Shown: piece after piece, positions 36,150 to 41,992 of the stretch
Layout of the letters: each line of letters begins with the position of its first letter
Position numbering within the stretch: position 1 is the first letter of the stretch
The notes under the pieces: model-generated
What the model saw: the letters and a program-made list of their open reading frames with translations, nothing else
What the model was told of the DNA's origin: nothing
The model's database searches: none
Translations under genes and position numbers: made by a program
Assembly: GCA_018715695.1 (NCBI GenBank)
Contig: DVLB01000062.1
Coordinates: 1-41,992, forward strand
Direction of reading: 5' to 3'
Length of the DNA stretch: 41,992 nt
From: Candidatus Galloscillospira stercoripullorum
Lineage (GTDB): Bacteria > Bacillota > Clostridia > Oscillospirales > Oscillospiraceae

Positions 36150-38120
36150 ATGGCTATCGTAAAAATGAAGCGCCTTTCCCTGGTAGGCATGGCGCCGGAC
36201 CGGGAGGAGCTGCTGCGGCGGCTCCAGAGCCTGGGCTGCGTGGAGGTGGAGGAGCCCGACGGTGAGGCGGACGAGGAGGCTCTGAGCCTTCTCACCCGGA
36301 CTGACGACGGCGCCCTCGCCGCCGCCAAGGCGGAGGCCGCGGCGCTGAGCGCGGCTCTGCGCATCCTGGACCGGTACGACAAGGAGAAGGGTGGGCTTTT
36401 GAAGACCCGGCCTCAGATCTCCGAGGGGGAGCTCTTCGACGAGGAGGCCGCCCTTGAGGCCCGCCAGGCCGCCCAGACCATTGACGAACAGGAGAGACGT
36501 CTGGCCGCCATCGCCGCAGAAGAGGGCCGTCTGCGCACCCAGAAGGAGGCTCTCTCCCCCTGGCTGGAGCTGGACGTGCCGCTGGAGAGTTCCTCCACCA
36601 AAGACGTGGCGGTGGTCTTCGGCACCCTGCCTGTGCGCACCGACTGGGACGCCCTGGGCGCCGAGCTGGGCGCCCTCACCGACCTCTACGAGCTGGAGCG
36701 GGCGGGCCGGGACCGGGACGCGCAGTATCTGCTGGCGGTATGCCACCGCAGTGTGGAGGAGCCCTTCTTCGCCCTGCTCAAGGAGCGTGGCTTCGTCCGC
36801 GCCACCCTGCGGGGGTGGACGGGCACCGCCAAGGAGAACACCGCCGTCATCGAAAAGAAGCTCCTGGAACTCTCCGGCCAGGCGGAGGACGCCCGCAATG
36901 TCATTCTCTCCCAGCGGGAGCACCGCTTCGCCATGGAGCGGTACCAGGACCGCCTCAGCCAGGACGTGCAGCGCCAGGAGGTCAAGGGGCGGCTGCTCTC
37001 CTCTCAGGCGGCCTTCTTCCTGCGGGGCTGGGTACCCGAGAGCGAGGTGCACTCCCTGGAGCAGGCTCTATCGGGCTATGTCTGCGCCTGGGAGACCGCC
37101 GACCCCGCCCCGGAGGATTACCCGGAGGTACCCGTCAAGCTGAAAAACAACCTCTTCACCCGGTCCATGAACGTCATCACCGAGATGTACTCCCTCCCCG
37201 CCTACGACGGGGTGGACCCCAACCCCCTGATGGCCCCCTTCTTCATCCTCTTCTTCGGGATGATGCTGGCCGACATGGGATACGGCATTCTGATGGTGGC
37301 CGCCTCCCTCTTCGTGCTGCTGCGGGTGCGGCCCAAAAACAGCGCCTTTATGGAGATGATCCTCTGGTGCGGCATCAGCACCTTTATCTGGGGCGCTCTG
37401 AGCGGCGGCTTCTTCGGGGACTTTATCCCGCAGCTCCTGTCCATCGTGGATCCGGGCAGCACCTTTGAGATGCCCGCCCTCTTCACCCCCCTGGACGACA
37501 TTGTGGTCATCATGATCGGCTCCCTGGTGCTGGGCTTTTTGCAGATCCTCACCGGCATGACGGTGAGCGTGGTGAAGAAGACCCAGGAGGGCGAGTTTTT
37601 GGACGCGCTGTTTGGGGAGATCTCCTGGTGGATCGTGCTGCTGGGCCTGGGTCTCATGGTCTCGGGCATGATGGTCGCCGGTGCGCCGGCGGTCCTCACC
37701 ACCGTGGGCCAGGGACTGCTCATCGTGGGCTTTCTGATGCTGGCCCTGGGTGGCACCCGGAAGGCCAGGGGCTTTGGCAAGGTCACCAGCTTCGTGGGTA
37801 TCCTCTACAACGGCGTCACCGGCTTTTTCAGCGACACCCTGTCCTATATCCGCCTGATGGCCCTCATGGTCTCGGGCAGTGTTATCGCCCAGGTCTTCAA
37901 CACCCTGGGCGCCACCTTCGGCAACGTGGTGCTGTTTCTCATCATCTCGCTGCTGGGCAACGCCCTCAACCTGGCCCTGAGCCTGCTGGGCGGCTACGTC
38001 CACGACCTCCGGCTGCAATGCCTGGAGTTCTTCGGACGTTTTTATAAGGAGGGCGGCAAGCCCTACAACCCCCTGTCCATTCAGACCAAATATGTGGATA
38101 TCATCAAGGAGGAGAATTGA
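36150..38120 (+). CDS. ntpI: V-type ATPase membrane subunit I (a subunit)
   Basis: A 656-residue stator subunit forming the ion half-channels. The N-terminal half (about residues 1-345) is soluble and coiled-coil rich, linking to the peripheral stalks. The C-terminal half has about seven to eight membrane spans, starting with NPLMAPFFILFFGMMLADMGYG, and includes FSDTLSYIRLMALMVSGSVIA, the segment carrying the essential Arg beside the rotor. The start lies 1 nt after the ntpF stop. Confidence 0.94.
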   Translation: MAIVKMKRLSLVGMAPDREELLRRLQSLGCVEVEEPDGEADEEALSLLTRTDDGALAAAKAEAAALSAALRILDRYDKEKGGLLKTRPQISEGELFDEEAALEARQAAQTIDEQERRLAAIAAEEGRLRTQKEALSPWLELDVPLESSSTKDVAVVFGTLPVRTDWDALGAELGALTDLYELERAGRDRDAQYLLAVCHRSVEEPFFALLKERGFVRATLRGWTGTAKENTAVIEKKLLELSGQAEDARNVILSQREHRFAMERYQDRLSQDVQRQEVKGRLLSSQAAFFLRGWVPESEVHSLEQALSGYVCAWETADPAPEDYPEVPVKLKNNLFTRSMNVITEMYSLPAYDGVDPNPLMAPFFILFFGMMLADMGYGILMVAASLFVLLRVRPKNSAFMEMILWCGISTFIWGALSGGFFGDFIPQLLSIVDPGSTFEMPALFTPLDDIVVIMIGSLVLGFLQILTGMTVSVVKKTQEGEFLDALFGEISWWIVLLGLGLMVSGMMVAGAPAVLTTVGQGLLIVGFLMLALGGTRKARGFGKVTSFVGILYNGVTGFFSDTLSYIRLMALMVSGSVIAQVFNTLGATFGNVVLFLIISLLGNALNLALSLLGGYVHDLRLQCLEFFGRFYKEGGKPYNPLSIQTKYVDIIKEEN

Positions 38121-38122
38121 CA

Positions 38123-38614
38123 ATGGAAGGTTTCTTTGCATCGTTCGGCGGGATCGGACTGGCCTATCTGGGCGCTGCCCTGGCGGTGGCGCTGTGCTGC
38201 ATCGGCTCGGCCAAGGGCACCGGCATGACCGGTGAGGCCGCCACCGGCGTTATTGCCGAGGCGCCCGAGAGCTTCTCCAAGTGCATGATCCTGCAGGTGC
38301 TCCCCGGCACCCAGGGCCTGTACGGCATCGTGGCCTGGTTCATGGTGCTCCTCAAGCTCAACGTGTTCGGCGGCTCCATGGTGCAGCTCACCGTTTCCCA
38401 GGGCCTGGCCATCTTCTGCGCCTGCCTGCCCATCGCGCTGGGCGGCCTGCTCTCCGCCATCGCCCAGGGCCGCGTGGCCGCCGCCTCCATCAACATCGTG
38501 GCCAAGCGTCCTGAGGAGTCCACCAAGGGTATCATCCTGTGCGGCATCGTGGAGTTCTACGCCATCTTGTCCCTGGTGGCCACCATCCTGCTGGTGCTGA
38601 TGTACCAGCTGTAA
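38123..38614 (+). CDS. ntpK: V-type ATPase rotor proteolipid subunit K, sodium-type ligands
   Basis: A 163-residue four-helix proteolipid made of two fused hairpins, the rotor-ring subunit. The ion-binding Glu is Glu144 in GIVEFYAILS. The sodium-coordinating set known from E. hirae NtpK is present at matching spacing: Leu60, Thr63, Gln64 and Tyr67 in VLPGTQGLYG, and Gln115 in SAIAQG, 29 residues before Glu144. This predicts a sodium rather than proton pump. The ATG at 38123 follows GGAGGAG by 8 nt; a TTG two codons upstream overlaps the ntpI stop. Confidence 0.94.
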   Translation: MEGFFASFGGIGLAYLGAALAVALCCIGSAKGTGMTGEAATGVIAEAPESFSKCMILQVLPGTQGLYGIVAWFMVLLKLNVFGGSMVQLTVSQGLAIFCACLPIALGGLLSAIAQGRVAAASINIVAKRPEESTKGIILCGIVEFYAILSLVATILLVLMYQL

Positions 38615-38648
38615 TGGTCCGGCACAGACCGGAGAAAGGCGGGAAGCC

Positions 38649-39341
38649 ATGAACGGAATTGAAAAAATCACCGAGCGCATCGACGCCGACGTCCGGCAGG
38701 AGATCGCCGATCTCACCGCCCAGGCTCAGGCCCAGGCCCAGGAGATCCTCGCCCAGGCTCAGGCCCAGGCCGAGGCGGAGAAGGCCGCCCGGCTCCAGCG
38801 GGCCCAGACCGAGGCGGCGCAGCGGCAGGAGCGGCTGGAGAGCGTGGCCGCCCTGGAGTGCCGCAAGCTGACCCTGGCCACCAAGCAGGAGATGGTGAGC
38901 GCGGCCTTTGACCGGGCCCTGGAGATGCTCACCACCATGGAGGACAGCGACTATATCGACCTGCTGGCCGGTCTGGCGGCAAAGGCCGCGGTGAGCGGAC
39001 GGGAGCAGGTGATCTTCTCCCCCAGGGACCGCAACCGCATCGGCAAGCAGGTGGTCACCCGGGCCAACGACATCCTGGCCCGCGCGGTGGCCCCCAAGCT
39101 GCCCGACGAGCTCACCGAGACCCGGGCGGGGGCCCTGCTGGACAAGGTGGTCACCGCCGGCTCCGCACTGCTCTCGGGCACCGGCATGCTCACCATGGCC
39201 GAGGAGACCCGAAGCATGTCCGGCGGCCTGGTGCTGCGCAACGAGCAGGTGGAGACCAACTGCTCCTTCGAGGCTCTGCTGCGTCTGGGCCGTGAAACCC
39301 TGGGCGCCGAGGTGGCCGGGGTACTCTTCGATGGAGAGTGA
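38649..39341 (+). CDS. ntpE: V-type ATPase peripheral stalk subunit E
   Basis: A 230-residue subunit. The long N-terminal helix is very rich in Gln, Ala and Glu (AQAQAQAQEILAQAQAQAEA), a coiled coil that pairs with NtpF. A globular C-terminal domain follows (VIFSPRDRNRIGKQVV, GGLVLRNEQVETNCSFEALL), which is the E-subunit hallmark and binds the catalytic head. The Gln-Ala stretch is encoded by a short tandem repeat of CAGGCTCAGGCC-type units. GAAAGG precedes the ATG. Confidence 0.92.
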   Translation: MNGIEKITERIDADVRQEIADLTAQAQAQAQEILAQAQAQAEAEKAARLQRAQTEAAQRQERLESVAALECRKLTLATKQEMVSAAFDRALEMLTTMEDSDYIDLLAGLAAKAAVSGREQVIFSPRDRNRIGKQVVTRANDILARAVAPKLPDELTETRAGALLDKVVTAGSALLSGTGMLTMAEETRSMSGGLVLRNEQVETNCSFEALLRLGRETLGAEVAGVLFDGE

Positions 39342-39364
39342 CCGGACGGAAAGGAGGGCGCCAG

Positions 39365-40360
39365 GTGGCGAAAAAAGCAAGCGAGTATGATTATCTCCAT
39401 ATCTCCGCCCGGGTCCGGGCCATGGAAAACCGGCTGCTGACCCGGGAGCGGATGGAGCGGATGCTGGACGCCCGCAGCGCCGACGAGGCCGCCAAGGTCC
39501 TCGCCGAGTGCGGCTACGGGGATCTGCCCTCCCTCACCCCCACCGTCATCGAGAGGGCGCTGTCCCAGGCCCGGCAAGGGCTGCTGGCCGAGCTGCGCAA
39601 GGTCGCTCCCGACCAGCGTCTGCTGGACGTGTTCTGCATCAAATACGATTATCACAACATCAAGGTCCTCATCAAGGCCGCTGCTCGGGGCGTGGACGGA
39701 GCCCAGCTGCTGCTGGACGCTGGCCGCTACGACCTGGCGCAGCTGCGGGAGGACTTTGAGAAGGGGGAGCTCTCCCACACCTCCCCTACCTTCCGCGCCG
39801 CCGCGGAGCAGGCCCGGGAGGTCCTCTCCCAGACCGGCGACCCCCAGAAGGCCGACTTTATCCTGGACCGGGCCTATTATGAGGAGCTACTCCAGGCCGC
39901 GAAAGATACCGGCAGTTCCTTCCTGCTGGAGTACGCCCGGGTCTCCATCGACGCGGCCAACCTGCGCGCGGTGGTCCGGGTACACCGGATGGGCGCCGGA
40001 GCGTCGGTGCTGCGGGAGGTGCTGGTACCCGGCGGCAGCGTGAGCACCGACCGGCTCCTCTCCGCCGGAGGCGGGGAGCTGAGCTCTCTCTTCCTGCGCA
40101 CGCCCCTGGAGGAGGCCGCGGCCATCGGCGCCTCCGCCCTGGAGGGCGGAAGCCTCACCGCCTTTGAGCGCGCATGCGACAACGGCGTGATGTCGGTGGT
40201 CCGCACCGGCCGGACGGTCCCCTTCGGCGAACAGGCCCTGGTGGGCTATCTCTACGCCAAGGAGGCGGAGTTCACCGCCATCCGGGTCATCCTCACCGGC
40301 AAGCTGGCGGGGCTGGACCGGAGCATCCTGGAGGAAAGGCTGCGTGATAGCTATGCCTAA
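39365..40360 (+). CDS. ntpC: V-type ATPase subunit C (d-like)
   Basis: A 331-residue, all-helical cytosolic subunit that couples the membrane rotor ring to the central axle. Recognised by YDYLHISARVRAMENRLLTRE, LDVFCIKYDYHNIKVLIKA, LLEYARVSIDAANLRAVVR and the C-terminal GYLYAKEAEFTAIRVILTGKL. A GTG start at 39365 follows AAAGGAGGG; an upstream frame beginning inside ntpE is rejected. The 3' end overlaps ntpG. Confidence 0.92.
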   Translation: MAKKASEYDYLHISARVRAMENRLLTRERMERMLDARSADEAAKVLAECGYGDLPSLTPTVIERALSQARQGLLAELRKVAPDQRLLDVFCIKYDYHNIKVLIKAAARGVDGAQLLLDAGRYDLAQLREDFEKGELSHTSPTFRAAAEQAREVLSQTGDPQKADFILDRAYYEELLQAAKDTGSSFLLEYARVSIDAANLRAVVRVHRMGAGASVLREVLVPGGSVSTDRLLSAGGGELSSLFLRTPLEEAAAIGASALEGGSLTAFERACDNGVMSVVRTGRTVPFGEQALVGYLYAKEAEFTAIRVILTGKLAGLDRSILEERLRDSYA

Positions 40361-40667
40361 CTGGAAGATCGCAGTGCTGGGAGACCGGGACAGCGTCCTG
40401 GGCTTCCAGGCCCTGGGCCTCGACACCTTCCCCGCCGACACCGTGGAGGAGGCCAAGACCATCCTCCACCGCCTGGCCAAGGAGGACTACGCCGTGGTCT
40501 ATCTCACCGAGCAGTACGCCGCGCAGATGCAAAGCGAGGTGGACCGCTACAAGGACGCCCTCACCCCGGCGGTCATTCTCATCCCGGGCAAGAGCGGCTC
40601 GCTGGGCATCGGCATGGCCAACGTGAAGCGGTCGGTGGAGCGGGCCGTGGGCGCGGATATATTATAA
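40344..40667 (+). CDS. ntpG: V-type ATPase subunit F (NtpG)
   Basis: A 107-residue central-stalk subunit with a Rossmann-like fold: WKIAVLGDRDSVLGFQALGL, DYAVVYLTEQYA and the end PAVILIPGKSGSLGIGMANVKRSVERAVG. A GTG at 40344 lies 9 nt after GGAGG and overlaps ntpC by 17 nt; an ATG three codons later (40353) is the alternative. It sits in the place of ntpG in the Enterococcus order. Confidence 0.92.
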   Translation: MIAMPNWKIAVLGDRDSVLGFQALGLDTFPADTVEEAKTILHRLAKEDYAVVYLTEQYAAQMQSEVDRYKDALTPAVILIPGKSGSLGIGMANVKRSVERAVGADIL

Positions 40668-40746
40668 GCGTCCGAGCCGTCGCGAGCAGCGGCACAGTGA
40701 ACCGCGCATCCCATTTCAAATTCAAACCTGAAGGAAGGTTGAGACA

Positions 40747-41992
40747 TTGAGCGGAAAAATCGTCAAGGTTTCCGGCCCCCTGGTGGTGGCCACCGGACTT
40801 TCCGACGCCAACATGGCCGACGTGGTCCGGGTGGGCGAGCAGCGGCTCATCGGTGAGATCCTCACCATGAACGGCGACTCCGCTTCCATCCAGGTCTACG
40901 AGGAGACCTCCGGCCTGGGCCCCGGCGCCGTGGTGGAGACCACCGGCGCCCCTATGTCGGTGGACCTGGGCCCCGGCATCATCGAAAATATTTACGACGG
41001 CATCCAGCGCCCCCTGGAGGGCATCATGCGCAAGGCCGGCTCCAACAACCTGCCCCGCGGCGTGGAGGTACCCGCCCTGGACCAGGAGAAGAAGTGGGAC
41101 TTCAACGCCGTGGTGGCCCCCGGCGCCAAGGTTATCGGCGGTGACGTGATCGGCACCGTCCAGGAGACCAGCGTGGTGCTCCACAAGATCATGGTGCCCC
41201 CCAACATGAGCGGCACCATCGAGTCCATCCAGTCCGGCTCTTTCACCGTGAAGGACACGGTGGCCGTGCTGGTGGACGGCAAGGGCGAGCGCCACAACCT
41301 GACCATGGTGCAGAAGTGGCCGGTGCGTGTGGGCCGCCCCTACAAGCACAAGTATCCCCCCAAGACTCCCCTGCTCTCCGGCCAGCGGATCGTGGACGCC
41401 ATGTTCCCCGTGGCCAAGGGCGGCACCGCCGCCATCCCCGGCCCCTTTGGCTCGGGCAAGACCGTCATGCAGCACGCCCTGGCCAAGTGGTCGGACGTGG
41501 ACATCGTGGTCTACATCGGCTGCGGCGAGCGTGGCAACGAGATGACCGACGTGCTGCGTGAGTTCCCCGAGCTGGTGGACCCCCGCACCGGCGAGAGCCT
41601 CATGAAGCGTACCGTTCTCATCGCCAACACCTCCGATATGCCCGTGGCCGCCCGTGAGGCCTCCATCTACACCGGCATCACCATCGCCGAGTACTTCCGG
41701 GACATGGGCTACGACGTGGCCGTCATCGCCGACTCCACCTCCCGCTGGGCCGAGGCCCTGCGCGAGATGTCCGGCCGTCTGGAGGAGATGCCCGGCGAAG
41801 AAGGCTACCCGGCCTATCTGGGCAGCCGCTTGGCGCAGTTCTATGAGAGAGCGGGCCGCGTGCGCACGCTCGGCAGCGAGCCGCGCGAGGGCGCTCTGTC
41901 CGTGATCGGGGCCGTATCGCCTCCCGGCGGCGATATCTCCGAGCCGGTCTCGCAGGCGACGCTGCGTATCGTCAAGGTGTTCTTGAGCCTCG
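40747..41992 (+). CDS. ntpA: V-type ATPase catalytic subunit A, 3' end cut off
   Basis: The ATP-binding catalytic subunit; 415 codons are present before the right edge (the full family length is about 590). A TTG start at 40747 follows AAGGAAGG and gives [17 protein letters not shown], the usual N terminus. The insert domain that separates A from B subunits is visible ([19 protein letters not shown]). The P loop GPFGSGKT is at residues 232-239, followed by [12 protein letters not shown] with the catalytic Glu, and [22 protein letters not shown]. In the last 170 nt codon choice shifts (GCG, TCG, TTG and AGA become common) although the protein stays typical. Confidence 0.94.
   Translation, partial: MSGKIVKVSGPLVVATGLSDANMADVVRVGEQRLIGEILTMNGDSASIQVYEETSGLGPGAVVETTGAPMSVDLGPGIIENIYDGIQRPLEGIMRKAGSNNLPRGVEVPALDQEKKWDFNAVVAPGAKVIGGDVIGTVQETSVVLHKIMVPPNMSGTIESIQSGSFTVKDTVAVLVDGKGERHNLTMVQKWPVRVGRPYKHKYPPKTPLLSGQRIVDAMFPVAKGGTAAIPGPFGSGKTVMQHALAKWSDVDIVVYIGCGERGNEMTDVLREFPELVDPRTGESLMKRTVLIANTSDMPVAAREASIYTGITIAEYFRDMGYDVAVIADSTSRWAEALREMSGRLEEMPGEEGYPAYLGSRLAQFYERAGRVRTLGSEPREGALSVIGAVSPPGGDISEPVSQATLRIVKVFLSL

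Overview
The window is a GC-rich bacterial chromosome segment from an endospore-forming, gut-type Clostridia. The likely group is Oscillospiraceae (Flavonifractor/Pseudoflavonifractor-like); this is inferred from gene content and base composition, not from a marker gene. The indicators are spoIIID, a yaaL-bofA pair, a V-type ATPase in the Enterococcus ntp gene order, a desulfoferrodoxin (an anaerobe's oxygen defence), a short class-3 prolyl-tRNA synthetase and a fructose PTS operon under a DeoR regulator.

Layout. 1-2.3 kb (minus strand): TauE permease (cut by the left edge), ridA, dfx and a hypothetical. 2.4-4.2 kb: proS and a small XRE regulator. 4.2-12.5 kb: one long operon holding the whole shikimate pathway plus the phenylalanine branch (aroF, DUF6054, aroB, aroA, aroC, pheA, aroK, aroQ, aroE). 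It is preceded by a strong promoter, a 30-codon leader peptide rich in Phe/Trp/Tyr and a perfect attenuator hairpin. 12.8-15.5 kb: a GH2 glycosidase and spoIIID, bracketed by two inverted copies of a structured repeat (family 2). 15.8-21.5 kb (minus): fruR-fruK-fruA-ptsH-ptsI, a complete fructose phosphotransferase route from regulator to general PTS proteins. 21.7-23.8 kb (minus): ychF and tRNA-Gly, both with repeated copies of their 3' ends. 23.9-31.1 kb (minus): type II topoisomerase B and A subunits, YitT, a LUD protein and a transglutaminase-like lipoprotein. 31.2-35.5 kb: an AT-rich secreted-protein gene, small membrane proteins, yaaL, bofA, a MarR regulator and a DUF4015 glycosidase-like protein. 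35.8-41.99 kb: ntpF-I-K-E-C-G-A (cut by the right edge), a V-type ATPase whose proteolipid carries the sodium-ligand residues.

The most unusual content is a family of roughly 110-180 bp non-coding elements (family 1) that sit directly after the stop codons of aroC, ychF and the topoisomerase B gene. The three fullest copies consist of four consecutive hairpins whose stems change in a compensatory way from copy to copy. Beyond each element is a second copy of the last 51-87 bp of the gene, including the stop codon. For aroC and the topoisomerase every difference between the paired copies is synonymous. A related hairpin followed by a copy of the 3' end of tRNA-Gly lies downstream of that tRNA. 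This resembles phage integration into gene 3' ends, but the elements are tiny and carry no gene. Family 2 is a second covarying hairpin element with a 58-nt identical core. The aromatic leader peptide and attenuator in front of aroF is the clearest regulatory discovery.
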